NCBI RefSeq assembly: GCF_011392125.1
Contig: NZ_JAAJBU010000005.1
Span: 62,001-126,000, forward strand
Direction of reading: 5' to 3'
Source of the DNA: Flavobacterium lotistagni
GTDB taxonomy: Bacteria; Bacteroidota; Bacteroidia; Flavobacteriales; Flavobacteriaceae
DNA length: 64,000 nucleotides
Position 1 is the stretch's first letter; each line of letters begins with the position of its first letter. Below the pieces are notes generated by a model, which made no database searches, was not told the DNA's origin, and worked only from the letters and a program-made list of their open reading frames with translations. Position numbers and translations under genes: made by a program. Positions 24,842-34,132 of this stretch are shown here, in pieces.

Positions 24842-25597
24842 TTGAGATATTTCATCCAATTCGCATACAACGGAACGCATTACCACGGTTGGCAATACCA
24901 GCCCAACGCTGTTTCTGTTCAGGAAACTTTAACAAAAGCCCTGCAAACGATTTTGGGTAAAAATCTGGAGCTAATGGGCGCAGGCCGCACTGATACCGGC
25001 GTGCACGCTAAAATGATGTATGCGCATTTTGACCTTGAAAAAAATTTTGACGCTGCCAGTATCGTGCACAAGCTCAACTCTTTTTTACCAAAAGACATCG
25101 CGGTGTTTGAAATTATTCCCGTAGCTGATACCGCGCACGCCAGATTTGATGCGAAAAAACGAACTTATCAATACCACATTCATACGTTTAAAGACGTGTT
25201 TCAAAACGATTTGAGCTGGTACAATCCGCAAAAACTCGATGTCGAATTGATGAATGAAGCAGCGAAGATTTTACTCAAACACACCGATTTTGAATGTTTC
25301 TCGAAAGTGCATACCGATGTCAACACGTTCAATTGCAAAGTGTTCGAAGCTTATTGGAGGCAAGAAAACCACCAACTGATTTTCACCATTTCAGCCGACC
25401 GTTTTTTAAGGAATATGGTGCGCGCGATTGTCGGAACACTCATCAATGTAGGCACTAAAAAGATTACATTAGTTGATTTTGAAAACATCATTCTCAGCAA
25501 AAAACGCAGCGAGGCCGGATTTTCGGTACCCGCCCACGGTTTATATTTAACAGAAATTGAATACGATTATTTAGCAGTAAGTTACCTGCAAGCTTAA
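24842..25597 (+). CDS. truA: tRNA pseudouridine(38-40) synthase TruA
   Basis: This 251 aa enzyme converts uridines 38-40 in the anticodon stem to pseudouridine. The start RYFIQFAYNGTHYHGWQYQPN and the catalytic motif GAGRTDTGVHA (nucleophilic Asp in RTDTG) are classic TruA, as are RFLRNMVRAIVGTLI and the C-terminal AGFSVPAHGLYL. Translation must begin at TTG (24842), since this is the only start that gives the normal N terminus. The next gene follows 5 bp later, so both are probably on one transcript. Confidence 0.95.
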   Translation: MRYFIQFAYNGTHYHGWQYQPNAVSVQETLTKALQTILGKNLELMGAGRTDTGVHAKMMYAHFDLEKNFDAASIVHKLNSFLPKDIAVFEIIPVADTAHARFDAKKRTYQYHIHTFKDVFQNDLSWYNPQKLDVELMNEAAKILLKHTDFECFSKVHTDVNTFNCKVFEAYWRQENHQLIFTISADRFLRNMVRAIVGTLINVGTKKITLVDFENIILSKKRSEAGFSVPAHGLYLTEIEYDYLAVSYLQA

Positions 25598-25602
25598 AGA
25601 AA

Positions 25603-26544
25603 ATGACAAAAAATATCCAACAATTTAAACTGCTTATCATCGCGCTTTTCGTTTCTCATATTTTATGTGGTCAGAAAATTGAAACCGTTTATTTGGACGA
25701 GAATGACAAAACAAAAAATATGTTTATCACTGTTTTTCCTGAAAATGGACAAATAAAATCATTCATGGTTTTGCTAGACGGATTCGGAAACAATCCAACA
25801 AATGTGTTGTCGCAAACTGAAATTCCTAAAATTGCTTCACAAAACGGAACCTTAACGATTATTCCACTTTTAAAAACCGGCCCTTCGTATTTTGGAAGCG
25901 ATTTAACTTCTCAGCAATCTTTGAAAGAAATCATCGAATTTGCTATGAACAAGTATCAATTAAAAAACAAAGAATTTTATATCGGTGGGTTTTCTATTGG
26001 CGGAACTTGCGCCATAAAATTCTCCGAACTATCTATTCAAGAAAATTACTCAATAAAGCCTAAGGCTGTTTTTGCCATTAATCCACCACTCGACTGGGAA
26101 CGCTATTATAATGCAGCAAAAAGAGTTGTTAGGTTGTCAAATCCTACTGAGGTAAATCAGGAAGTTTTTTACATGATTGAAAGAATTGAAAAGGAAATGA
26201 ATGGAACTCCGAAAAATGCTTTGGAAAATTATTATGTTCAATCGCCTTATTCATTTTCTGACATTACACAAAAGGCAGTAAAAAACTTGATAAAAACTCC
26301 AATTATGATAATATCGGAACCTGATATTCAGTGGTGGCTTAATGAACGTAATTATGATTGTTCATATAATAACATTACAGATCAGTCAGCCATGATTAAT
26401 GAATTACAAAGGTTAGGAAACAAAAACGCCGTTTTAGTGACTACAATAGACAAAGGATATCGAAAACCAAATAATATGAAGCATCCAAGTTCCTGGAGTA
26501 TTGCAGATGCTGGTCAAATAATAAAATGGTTACAATCACAGTAA
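25603..26544 (+). CDS. Secreted alpha/beta-hydrolase-like protein
   Basis: This 313 aa protein has a signal peptide (end near ILCGQ) and an alpha/beta-hydrolase core: oxyanion-side strand SFMVLLDGFGNNP, then the nucleophile elbow GGFSIGGTCA (Ser in GFSIGG). A late His in MKHPSSWS could complete a triad. The composition is more AT-rich than most neighbours, and an imperfect repeat zone follows, so it may be a recent insertion behind truA. An esterase or peptidase-like role is possible; the substrate is unknown. Confidence 0.65.
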   Translation: MTKNIQQFKLLIIALFVSHILCGQKIETVYLDENDKTKNMFITVFPENGQIKSFMVLLDGFGNNPTNVLSQTEIPKIASQNGTLTIIPLLKTGPSYFGSDLTSQQSLKEIIEFAMNKYQLKNKEFYIGGFSIGGTCAIKFSELSIQENYSIKPKAVFAINPPLDWERYYNAAKRVVRLSNPTEVNQEVFYMIERIEKEMNGTPKNALENYYVQSPYSFSDITQKAVKNLIKTPIMIISEPDIQWWLNERNYDCSYNNITDQSAMINELQRLGNKNAVLVTTIDKGYRKPNNMKHPSSWSIADAGQIIKWLQSQ

Positions 26545-26740
26545 ATAAAAAGCCTGCAGGTAACCCTACCTACGCGAGCACCGCTGGTTTTTCCTAACCT
26601 CTCGCCTATTTTTCACGAAGAAATTCTATCTTAGCAGAGAATACTCGGTTCGCTAATTCCGCGCCGTCGCGTAGCTAGCAACCGCTATAAACGGTAAGCT
26701 ATATGCTGTCAGCTGTTAGAAATAGGAAACATTGCCCAGC

Positions 26741-26791
26741 AGCCCTAGCCCTGATGATTTGATATTAAGAGGAGGAAGCCCGGTGGGCTTC
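26741..26791 (+). repeat. Hairpin repeat, degenerate copy A
   Basis: AGCCCTAGCCCTGATG (26741-26756) is followed by a perfect hairpin GAAGCCC-GGT-GGGCTTC (26775-26791). The right arm seen in copies B and C is missing. Confidence 0.7.
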
Positions 26792-26840
26792 AGGTATAAG
26801 AAAAAGTCAACTTGAAAATAAATATTCAAGATTTTCGAAA

Positions 26841-26925
26841 AGCCCTAGCCCTGATGGTAGTGTAAATCCTTTTGTTCTGGGGTTCAGAACAAAAGATTGC
26901 AACGCACAGCAGGTTCCCGGCTCCT
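26841..26925 (+). repeat. Hairpin repeat, copy B
   Basis: Left arm AGCCCTAGCCCTGATGG, central hairpin with a perfect 11 bp stem CTTTTGTTCTG/CAGAACAAAAG (26869-26895, loop GGGTT), and right arm AGCAGGTTCCCGGCTCCT. It ends 26 bp before the ABC transporter start, on the same strand. Confidence 0.8.
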
Positions 26926-26950
26926 AAAAAACTAAGGCACTCAGCAACTC

Positions 26951-28723
26951 ATGAAAGCAAAAGCATTCGACACCAACGTTTTCAAACGCATCCTGAAATA
27001 TGCCGCACCTTACCGTTGGCGGTTCAACAGCGTGATTGCCTTTGCCGTTTTCTTGTCGGTATTTGCAGCGTTGCGGCCGTACTTGCTCAAACAAACCGTC
27101 GATGATTACCTCAAAGTACACGATGCGCGCGGGCTTTTGTTCTACATTACACTCATGGGCGTGGTGCTGCTGGCTGAAGTGCTCTCACAATTTTATTTCG
27201 TGCTTTGGGCGAACTGGCTCGGGCAAGATATTGTGAAAGACATTCGCATCAAACTCTTCCGGCATATGCTGAGTTTTAAGATGCAGTATTACGATCATTC
27301 GCCGGTTGGGCAACTGGTAACGCGCACGGTTTCTGACATTGAGCAAATTGCGAAAATCTTCAGCCAAGGTTTGTTTATGATTATCAGCGATTTGATGAAG
27401 ATGCTTGTGATCTTGGTTTTTATGTTCTACATGAATTGGGAACTGACTTGGATTGTGATTGTTGCGATGCCGATTTTGCTGTTCTTCACCCGGATTTTCC
27501 AACGTAAGATGCAAGTGGCTTTTGAGGAAGTACGAACACAAGTAGCAGCCATGAACACTTTCGTGCAAGAACGCGTGACCGGAATGAAAATCGTGCAATT
27601 GTTCAACCGCGAGGAAATCGAGGCCGAAAAATTTAGTCAAATTAATGATAAACACCGAAAAGCTTGGATCAAGACGATTCTTTACAACTCGATTTTTTTC
27701 CCGATTGCCGATATTATTTCGTCTTTGACTTTAGGCTTTGTAGTACTTTACGGCGGATTCAAGATTCTCGGCGGCCACCATTTCACGACTTTCGGCGATT
27801 TGTTTTCCTATACGATGTTCATCGGAATGTTGTTCAACCCGTTACGGCAAATTGCCGATAAGTTCAACGAGATGCAGATGGGCATGATTTCGGCCAATCG
27901 CGTGTTCGACATCATTGATACCGAAGACCACATTCAAGACAACGGAACTATTGAAGCACCGAAATTTTCAGGCAATATTGAATTCAACGACGTGCATTTC
28001 AGTTATGTCAAAGGCGAGGAAATCATTAAAGGAATCGATCTGAAGGTAAAAGCTGGCGAAACTGTAGCGATTGTTGGGTCAACTGGCGCCGGAAAATCAA
28101 CGATCATCAATTTGCTGAACCGTTTTTACGAACTCGACAAAGGCTCGATTTATATAGACGGTATCGATTTGAAAGCTTACCAACTGGATTCCATCCGACG
28201 ACAGATTGCGGTAGTTTTGCAAGATGTTTTCCTGTTTGCCGATACCATTCTGAACAACATTACGCTCAACAATCCGGAGATTTCACGCGAAGCTGTAACG
28301 GAAGCTGCAAAGAAGATTGGTGTACACGATTTTATCATGAGCCTGCCGCAAGGTTACGATTACAATGTGAAAGAACGCGGTGTGATGCTTTCCTCGGGCC
28401 AGCGCCAATTGATTGCGTTTTTGCGCGCTTACGTGAGCCAGCCGAGTATTTTGATTCTGGATGAAGCGACTTCTTCGGTCGATACGTATTCTGAGGAATT
28501 GATTCAAAATGCCACTGCGAAAATTACCGAAGGCCGCACTTCGATTGTAATTGCACACCGTTTGGCTACAATTGTCAACGCCGATAAAATCGTAGTCATG
28601 GACAAAGGGCTCATTGTAGAGCAAGGCAATCATATCGAACTACTGAATATTGCCGACGGTTATTATAGAAATCTTTACTACTCGCAATTTTTGGTCGAAA
28701 CCGATTCGTCAATTGACAATTGA
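26951..28723 (+). CDS. ABC-type exporter, fused permease and ATPase
   Basis: This 590 aa half-transporter has six transmembrane helices (about 25-300) of the type I exporter fold and a C-terminal ATPase with Walker A VGSTGAGKST, signature LSSGQRQLI, Walker B ILILDEATSSVD and the H-loop in IAHRLATI. It should work as a homodimer, like MsbA or Sav1866, exporting lipids or hydrophobic compounds. The substrate is not readable. The region just upstream is a repeat block with no clear promoter, so transcription may start inside the repeats. Confidence 0.92.
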   Translation: MKAKAFDTNVFKRILKYAAPYRWRFNSVIAFAVFLSVFAALRPYLLKQTVDDYLKVHDARGLLFYITLMGVVLLAEVLSQFYFVLWANWLGQDIVKDIRIKLFRHMLSFKMQYYDHSPVGQLVTRTVSDIEQIAKIFSQGLFMIISDLMKMLVILVFMFYMNWELTWIVIVAMPILLFFTRIFQRKMQVAFEEVRTQVAAMNTFVQERVTGMKIVQLFNREEIEAEKFSQINDKHRKAWIKTILYNSIFFPIADIISSLTLGFVVLYGGFKILGGHHFTTFGDLFSYTMFIGMLFNPLRQIADKFNEMQMGMISANRVFDIIDTEDHIQDNGTIEAPKFSGNIEFNDVHFSYVKGEEIIKGIDLKVKAGETVAIVGSTGAGKSTIINLLNRFYELDKGSIYIDGIDLKAYQLDSIRRQIAVVLQDVFLFADTILNNITLNNPEISREAVTEAAKKIGVHDFIMSLPQGYDYNVKERGVMLSSGQRQLIAFLRAYVSQPSILILDEATSSVDTYSEELIQNATAKITEGRTSIVIAHRLATIVNADKIVVMDKGLIVEQGNHIELLNIADGYYRNLYYSQFLVETDSSIDN

Positions 28724-28878
28724 TATTGGGTAACGGATAATTAAAAAAATCTGGAAATAATGTTTAATTTCGCACTGGATTTTTTCCGATTAAAAAAAGA
28801 AGAAATAAAATACATATTATACGGCACGAGCGTCAGCGACTGCATTTTTTACCTTAATAACAAATAAAACTTTAAAAA

Positions 28879-30267
28879 ATGAAATACGATGTTATTGTTT
28901 TAGGAAGTGGCCCGGGCGGTTATGTAACGGCGATTAGGGCTTCCCAACTGGGCTTTAAGACAGCCGTGGTTGAAAAGGAAAACTTAGGCGGTGTTTGTCT
29001 CAATTGGGGATGCATCCCGACCAAAGCCTTGCTCAAATCAGCACAGGTTTTTGATTACCTAAAACACGCATCAGACTACGGATTGTCTGTTTCTGCTTAT
29101 GATAAAGACTTCAACGCTGTCGTGGCCAGAAGCCGCTCGGTTGCCGACGGAATGAGCAAAGGCGTGCAATTCCTGATGAAGAAAAACAAAATCGACGTGA
29201 TCGAAGGTTTCGGAAAACTCAAGCCAGGAAAAAAACTTGACGTAACTGCCGCCGACGGAAAAGTCACCGAATATTCGGCCGATCATATTATCATTGCCAC
29301 CGGAGCCCGTTCGCGCGAGTTGCCAAATTTGCCGCAAGACGGTAAAAAAGTAATCGGTTACCGCCAAGCGATGACTTTACCTAATCAGCCAAAATCTATG
29401 ATTATTGTAGGTTCGGGTGCTATTGGTGTTGAGTTCGCTCATTTCTATAACTCCATGGGAACCGATGTCACGATTGTAGAATTCATGCCGAATATCGTTC
29501 CGGTTGAAGACGAAGATATCTCTAAACAAATGGAACGCTCGATGAAAAAAGCCGGCGTAAAAATCATGACGAGTTCGTCGGTCGAAAAAATCGATACGTC
29601 GGGTTCAGGTGTGAAAGCAACGGTTAAAACAGCTAAAGGCGAAGAAATTCTTGAAGCCGAAATTTTGCTTTCTGCCGTCGGAATTAAAACCAACATTGAA
29701 AACATTGGCCTAGAAGAAGTAGGCATCGCGGTAGACAAAGACAAAATCCTTGTGAACGCCTATAACCAAACAAATATTCCGGGTTATTATGCCATTGGCG
29801 ATGTTACGCCCGGACAAGCTTTGGCACACGTAGCTTCTGCTGAAGGAATTAACTGTGTAGAAAAAATTGCGGGCATGCACGTGCAACCAATCGATTACGG
29901 AAACATTCCGGGTTGTACTTATGCCACGCCAGAAATTGCTTCAGTCGGTCTGACCGAAAAACAAGCCAAAGAAAAAGGTTACGAACTCAAAATCGGTAAA
30001 TTCCCATTTACTGCTTCCGGAAAAGCCAAAGCTGCTGGAACACCAGACGGTTTCGTGAAAGTAATCTTCGATGCCAAATACGGAGAATGGTTGGGTTGTC
30101 ACATGATTGGCGCCGGCGTGACCGACATGATTGCCGAAGCTGTGGTAGCCAGAAAATTGGAAACTACTGGACACGATATCCTAAAAGCCGTGCATCCGCA
30201 CCCAACGATGAGCGAAGCAGTGATGGAAGCTGTGGCCGATGCCTATGGAGAAGTGATTCATTTGTAA
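28879..30267 (+). CDS. lpdA: Dihydrolipoyl dehydrogenase (E3)
   Basis: This 462 aa FAD-dependent disulfide oxidoreductase reoxidises dihydrolipoamide of the 2-oxoacid dehydrogenase and glycine cleavage complexes with NAD+. It has the FAD motif VLGSGPGGYVTAIRA, the redox pair in GGVCLNWGCIP (Cys40, Cys45), the NAD-binding VGSGAIGVEFA and the C-terminal active-site HPHPTMSEA (His-Glu). The length is normal. Upstream 155 bp is AT-rich with no gene or certain promoter. No E1/E2 genes are adjacent; a stand-alone E3 is usual in flavobacteria. Confidence 0.95.
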   Translation: MKYDVIVLGSGPGGYVTAIRASQLGFKTAVVEKENLGGVCLNWGCIPTKALLKSAQVFDYLKHASDYGLSVSAYDKDFNAVVARSRSVADGMSKGVQFLMKKNKIDVIEGFGKLKPGKKLDVTAADGKVTEYSADHIIIATGARSRELPNLPQDGKKVIGYRQAMTLPNQPKSMIIVGSGAIGVEFAHFYNSMGTDVTIVEFMPNIVPVEDEDISKQMERSMKKAGVKIMTSSSVEKIDTSGSGVKATVKTAKGEEILEAEILLSAVGIKTNIENIGLEEVGIAVDKDKILVNAYNQTNIPGYYAIGDVTPGQALAHVASAEGINCVEKIAGMHVQPIDYGNIPGCTYATPEIASVGLTEKQAKEKGYELKIGKFPFTASGKAKAAGTPDGFVKVIFDAKYGEWLGCHMIGAGVTDMIAEAVVARKLETTGHDILKAVHPHPTMSEAVMEAVADAYGEVIHL

Positions 30268-30289
30268 CACTCACTCCAACATAATATCC

Positions 30290-30323
30290 AAAATCCGTCT
30301 GTTCAACCAAGGCGGATTTTTTT
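30290..30323 (+). terminator. lpdA terminator
   Basis: AAATCCG pairs with CGGATTT and a T run follows. The hairpin resembles the two near-identical ones at 33053 and 34609. Confidence 0.85.
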
Positions 30324-30327
30324 ATTC

Positions 30328-30335
30328 TATATTTG
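30328..30335 (+). promoter_or_regulatory. -7 box of the CotH-like gene
   Basis: TATATTTG, an exact consensus match, lies 26 nt before the ATG and just after the lpdA terminator. Confidence 0.55.
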
Positions 30336-30361
30336 AACCTACAAAACCGACACTATCTTTC

Positions 30362-32431
30362 ATGAAAACCAAGTTAACCGTTCTATTTTTTCTTTTAGTC
30401 AGCTCTTTCTCCTACTCACAAACTTTTTCAGGAACAACCGGAACAGTGAGCGACGACGGACAGCCCAATGATTTTATTGCAACGGTTTCAGGGCTCGCAG
30501 TCAACCAGTTAGGCAACTCGTTAGGTTTGGTTCAGGTCTGTCTCAATATTACACATACTTACGATTCCGATTTAAATGTATTCCTGATTGCGCCCGACGG
30601 AACCACCATTAACCTTTTCTCGGGCATCGGTGGCAGCGATGACAATTTCAACAATACTTGCCTAAATCAAAGTGCCGCCAATTCGATCAATACTGCCAGT
30701 GCGCCGTTCACCGGAATTTTCAAACCACAAGAAACGTTGGGCAATTGCAATAACGGTCAAAACGGAAATGGCAACTGGACGCTTCGCATTGTAGATACTT
30801 ACGCGCAAGACGAAGGTATCGTCAATCATTGGAGTTTAACTTTTGGCGACAATGCAGCCACGCCTTTTGTTTTTACTTCATCGAATTTGCCGATTGTGAT
30901 TATCAACACCGGTGGCGTTCCTATTGCTGATGAGCCTTCGATTGCCGCCACTATGCAAATCATCGATAACGGTCAGGGAAATACCAATTATGTCACCGAT
31001 ACGCCGAATGATTATAACGGACAAATTGCCATAGAATACCGCGGTGCCTACTCGCAATCTTTGCCTCAAAAGCCTTTTAAGATAGAAACTCAGGATATTG
31101 AAGGCGCAGAACTGAATGTTTCACTGCTCGGAATGCCCGAAGAACACGATTGGAATTTGATTGCCAATTACAACGACAAAGTTTTCATGCGCAATAGTTT
31201 GGCCTATCAACTTTTTACCGATATGGGCCATTATGCAGCCAGAAACCGCTACTGTGAAGTGGTGGTCAACGGGGTTTATCAAGGAATTTATTTGCTCATG
31301 GAAAGCCTCAAAAGAGACAACAATCGCATCGACATTGCCAAACTCGAAGCCACCGAAAATTCAGGCATCGACCTTACCGGCGGCTATATTCTGAAAAACG
31401 ATTATTGGGATGATTCCAATAGCTGGCAAACGCAATTTCACCCTATTGACCATCCGGAACTCGACGTGCATTTGGTGTATGATTATCCGAAGCCCGATAA
31501 TATCACCATAGAACAAAAAACCTACATCCAAGATTTCATCAACGATTTCGAAACAGCGCTATATAGCACCAACTTTGCCGATCCGGTGACTGGTTACGCG
31601 AAATATATCGACACAGATTCTTTCATTGATTACTTGATTTTAAACGAACTCACCCGCAATAACGACGGTTTCAAGAAAAGCAGTTATTTCCACAAAGACA
31701 AGGATGCTGCATCGGAAATGGCAAAACTTAAAGCCGGCCCGGTTTGGGATTTCGATTGGGCGTGGAAAAACATCAACGAATGCCCAATACTTTCCGTTAC
31801 CGACGGCTCGGGTTGGGCGCATCACATTAACGATTGCCAGCCCGATATCAATTCGCCAGGTTGGTATGTGAGATTGCTACAAGATCCGCATTTTCAGGAT
31901 TTATTTCGCTGCCGTTGGGAAAACCTGCGCACCACAATTTTAAGTATACCGGCGTTAAACACAGCCATCGATGCCCGCGCCAATTACCTAGATCAAGCCC
32001 AAGTACGGCACTTTGAAAAATGGGGCAATTTGGGGGTAAATTCCGGAGCACCTGAACTTGATAACGATCCGGCTACTTTTGCCGGGCAAATCACGAAGTT
32101 CAAAAACTGGATTGCCACCAGAATTGCTTGGCTTGACAACAACATTCCGGGGAATTCGGACAGTTGTAACCTCAGCACGAATGTTCCTCTAAATCCGGAT
32201 TTTCAGATTTATCCTAATCCCGCCAAAGACCAACTTCATTTGATTAATAAAACCAGCGCGAGTGTCACGGTAGAGATTTTTGATCTTTGGGGGAAATTGG
32301 TGCTGAAAACGATTGTCGATTCGCACAATCAAATACTCAATGTATCACAACTAATCGACGGGATTTACTGCTGCAAAATAGCGCACGATAACAACAATAG
32401 CTCGGTGCTGAAACTGGCGATACTGCATTAA
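30362..32431 (+). CDS. Secreted CotH-kinase-like protein with P domain and type IX sorting signal
   Basis: This 689 aa protein has a signal peptide and a proprotein-convertase P domain (about 20-165; DLNVFLIAPDGTTINLFSG and NWTLRIVDTYAQDEG). A CotH-like domain follows (about 180-600), with EYRGAYSQSLPQKPF, MRNSLAYQLFTDMGHYAARN and the metal-binding-type AGPVWDFDWAWKN. A C-terminal sorting domain (FQIYPNPAKDQLHL ... GIYCCKIAHDNN) ends it. CotH proteins in spore-formers are atypical kinases of coat proteins; a secreted version may modify or bind surface glycans or proteins. The substrate is unknown. It is a single gene with its own promoter. Confidence 0.85.
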   Translation: MKTKLTVLFFLLVSSFSYSQTFSGTTGTVSDDGQPNDFIATVSGLAVNQLGNSLGLVQVCLNITHTYDSDLNVFLIAPDGTTINLFSGIGGSDDNFNNTCLNQSAANSINTASAPFTGIFKPQETLGNCNNGQNGNGNWTLRIVDTYAQDEGIVNHWSLTFGDNAATPFVFTSSNLPIVIINTGGVPIADEPSIAATMQIIDNGQGNTNYVTDTPNDYNGQIAIEYRGAYSQSLPQKPFKIETQDIEGAELNVSLLGMPEEHDWNLIANYNDKVFMRNSLAYQLFTDMGHYAARNRYCEVVVNGVYQGIYLLMESLKRDNNRIDIAKLEATENSGIDLTGGYILKNDYWDDSNSWQTQFHPIDHPELDVHLVYDYPKPDNITIEQKTYIQDFINDFETALYSTNFADPVTGYAKYIDTDSFIDYLILNELTRNNDGFKKSSYFHKDKDAASEMAKLKAGPVWDFDWAWKNINECPILSVTDGSGWAHHINDCQPDINSPGWYVRLLQDPHFQDLFRCRWENLRTTILSIPALNTAIDARANYLDQAQVRHFEKWGNLGVNSGAPELDNDPATFAGQITKFKNWIATRIAWLDNNIPGNSDSCNLSTNVPLNPDFQIYPNPAKDQLHLINKTSASVTVEIFDLWGKLVLKTIVDSHNQILNVSQLIDGIYCCKIAHDNNNSSVLKLAILH

Positions 32432-32533
32432 ACAAAGCGGCAAAAACAAAATTATCTGTTTAAAAAACAGCTTGTTATACAAATTTGATTAAATTTACTT
32501 GAATTGAATCTTAACAAACTAATATTGAACAAG

Positions 32534-33031
32534 ATGAAAAAAACTGCATTTCTTATCGTATTGACCACGTTGGGTTTACTTTTAAATACAAGTTGTAAAA
32601 AGAAAGACCTCATGTTATCAGACAGTGAAACCTTTGATTTAGCTGCTGCCAAAGCTGCTGTTGAAGATGTTTACACCGATTTCGAAACGGCTTTCAACGC
32701 CAAAGACGCCATGTCATTGGCGAATTGTTATACCATCGATGGAAAATTTATGGGACCGAACATGAAAGCGGTTCAAGGCCGGGCCAATATCTCGCAAACT
32801 TTTAAAGAATGGTTCAAAGAAGACACTTCCAGAATCGATTTGACTTTGGTAGATATTTGGGGCAATGAAAACAACTTAACGGTAGAGAACACTTGGAAAA
32901 TTTCAGACAAAGACGGCAAAGTACTCGATGAAGGCAAATCCATTGAAGTCTACAAAATGGAAGACGATAAATGGAAAATGGTTCGCGATTGCTACAATTC
33001 GGATATGCCACCCATGCCGATGGGCAAATAA
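32534..33031 (+). CDS. SnoaL/DUF4440-like (NTF2 fold) lipoprotein
   Basis: This 165 aa product has a lipoprotein signal (LLLNTSC|KKK, Cys21). The mature part is a cone-shaped NTF2-like fold: AVEDVYTDFETAFNAKDAMSLANCYTIDG, then GRANISQTFKEWFK and VYKMEDDKWKMVRDCYNSD. This matches the DUF4440/SnoaL class, which often binds or turns over small ligands or serves as an envelope stress protein. The ATG at 32534 gives the signal peptide; the frame before it has none. A terminator follows. No neighbour suggests a specific job. Confidence 0.8.
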   Translation: MKKTAFLIVLTTLGLLLNTSCKKKDLMLSDSETFDLAAAKAAVEDVYTDFETAFNAKDAMSLANCYTIDGKFMGPNMKAVQGRANISQTFKEWFKEDTSRIDLTLVDIWGNENNLTVENTWKISDKDGKVLDEGKSIEVYKMEDDKWKMVRDCYNSDMPPMPMGK

Positions 33032-33052
33032 CCCGCACACAAGAATTCAAAG

Positions 33053-33088
33053 AAAATCCGCCTGCCGAACTGACAAGCGGATTTTTTT
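33053..33088 (+). terminator. Terminator, copy 1 of a repeated hairpin
   Basis: AAAATCCGC pairs with GCGGATTTT and a T run follows. The core, including its loop, is almost identical to the one at 34609-34643; only two loop bases differ. Confidence 0.85.
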
Positions 33089-33121
33089 ATTGCTTAAAAT
33101 AATCGCAAACGGACTTTGCCA

Positions 33122-33982
33122 TTAATGGAGTAAGTCGCCCAAGCCAAAAGCGGATACAAACTTCTGATAATCGCCCGCTGCCTTATCGTTGGTCTCTTTT
33201 ACGAAATTTCCGGTAAGCGAATCAACAACGGTGCGAAGTGGCCGCTTGCTTTGCGGAAGTGAAACCAGATGCAGTACGGCATCGGCTACATCCTGTGGGT
33301 TTGGCTTAGCATTTTCAAACAACTGTGAAATGCCGTGCCCGATTTGCTCCGGTAGGCCTGCAAGATTTCCATATTCAGCTGCCAGAGTAGTATCGGAACC
33401 GTAGCTTGATTTGGAGAATATTTCTGTAGGATACGCGCCAGGCTCAATGATCGCCACATCAATACCCAACGGCCTAACTTCATAATGCAGTCCTTCGCTG
33501 ATGCCTTCAACAGCAAATTTCGCTGCATTGTAAAAGGCCATGAACGGTGAAGAAAAGCGTCCCAAAACACTCGAGGTGTTGATAATGAGGCCATCCTTTT
33601 GTTTTCTCATCTGTGGCAATACCGCTTTGATGGTACGCCAGGTTGCTTTGACGTGAATGTTGAAGAGTGCGTCGATGTCTTCATCAGAAAAAGTTTCGGC
33701 AATACCACTGATAAAATTCCCGGCATTATTGACTAAGACGTCGAGTCGGCCCTCTTTTTTGATAATCTGGTTGACTGTAGCAGCGACCGATTCGTGGCTC
33801 GAAAGATCGGTTTCGATAACCGTTACGTTGGGAAGCTTGGAGAGTTGCTCCGCACTTTCTCTGTTACTGGTCGTACTGTTGCGCATCGTAGCATATACGA
33901 TATGACCCGCTTTTGAAAGTGTATGGGTGTGCAAATAGCCAAAGCCGCTGTTGGTTCCTGTGATCAGAATTACTTTTTTCAT
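33122..33982 (-). CDS. Short-chain dehydrogenase/reductase
   Basis: This 286 aa classical SDR has the NAD(P)-binding motif ITGTNSGFGYLH at residue 6, the NNAG strand motif (VLVNNAGNFISG), catalytic Ser in INTSSVLG and YNAAK (Tyr-xxx-Lys). It reduces or oxidises a carbonyl or alcohol; the substrate is unknown. It is divergent from an HxlR regulator 150 bp away, a common pairing in which the regulator controls the oxidoreductase in response to a reactive carbonyl or similar stress. Confidence 0.9.
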   Translation of the reverse strand: MKKVILITGTNSGFGYLHTHTLSKAGHIVYATMRNSTTSNRESAEQLSKLPNVTVIETDLSSHESVAATVNQIIKKEGRLDVLVNNAGNFISGIAETFSDEDIDALFNIHVKATWRTIKAVLPQMRKQKDGLIINTSSVLGRFSSPFMAFYNAAKFAVEGISEGLHYEVRPLGIDVAIIEPGAYPTEIFSKSSYGSDTTLAAEYGNLAGLPEQIGHGISQLFENAKPNPQDVADAVLHLVSLPQSKRPLRTVVDSLTGNFVKETNDKAAGDYQKFVSAFGLGDLLH

Positions 33983-34033
33983 TTTGTTTTTTAGTTTACT
34001 GTTACAATTGATGAAAGGATTATTAAAAAAATA

Positions 34034-34064
34034 TTGGTTTATAAAAGTGTATTAGTTACTTTTA
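34034..34064 (+). promoter_or_regulatory. Promoter of the HxlR gene
   Basis: TTG (34034-34036), a 20 nt spacer and TACTTTTA (34057-34064) form a near-consensus promoter. It sits inside a longer open frame and moves the true start to 34133. Confidence 0.6.
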
Positions 34065-34132
34065 GCGACCGTAAAATAACAGCAATTAAAATTACCCTAC
34101 AAGAAGGCACTAAGCCGAAACCCAGTTACCAA

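Larger units (their letters stand above)
26545..26950. other. Gene-free repeat-rich stretch
   Basis: This 406 bp gap has no credible gene. It is locally more GC-rich than its surroundings and is built of repeats: CGCTAATTCCGCGC at 26651-26664 (shared in form with 37474-37487), two AGCCCTAGCCCTGATG heads (26741 and 26841) each followed by a hairpin, and CTAAGGCACTCAG at 26931-26943 directly before the ABC transporter ATG. Confidence 0.75.

Noticed and set aside
26872-27121. Short overlapping frames on both strands before the ABC transporter
   Set aside because: They consist of repeat and hairpin sequence plus out-of-frame transporter DNA.
28724-28878. Possible small gene or RNA before lpdA
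   Set aside because: No start/stop pair with sensible composition and no strong hairpin; the AT-rich leader looks ordinary.
34034-34132. N-terminal extension of the HxlR protein from a TTG
   Set aside because: A promoter with -33 and -7 elements lies inside it, and the 135 aa form from the ATG at 34133 matches family size.
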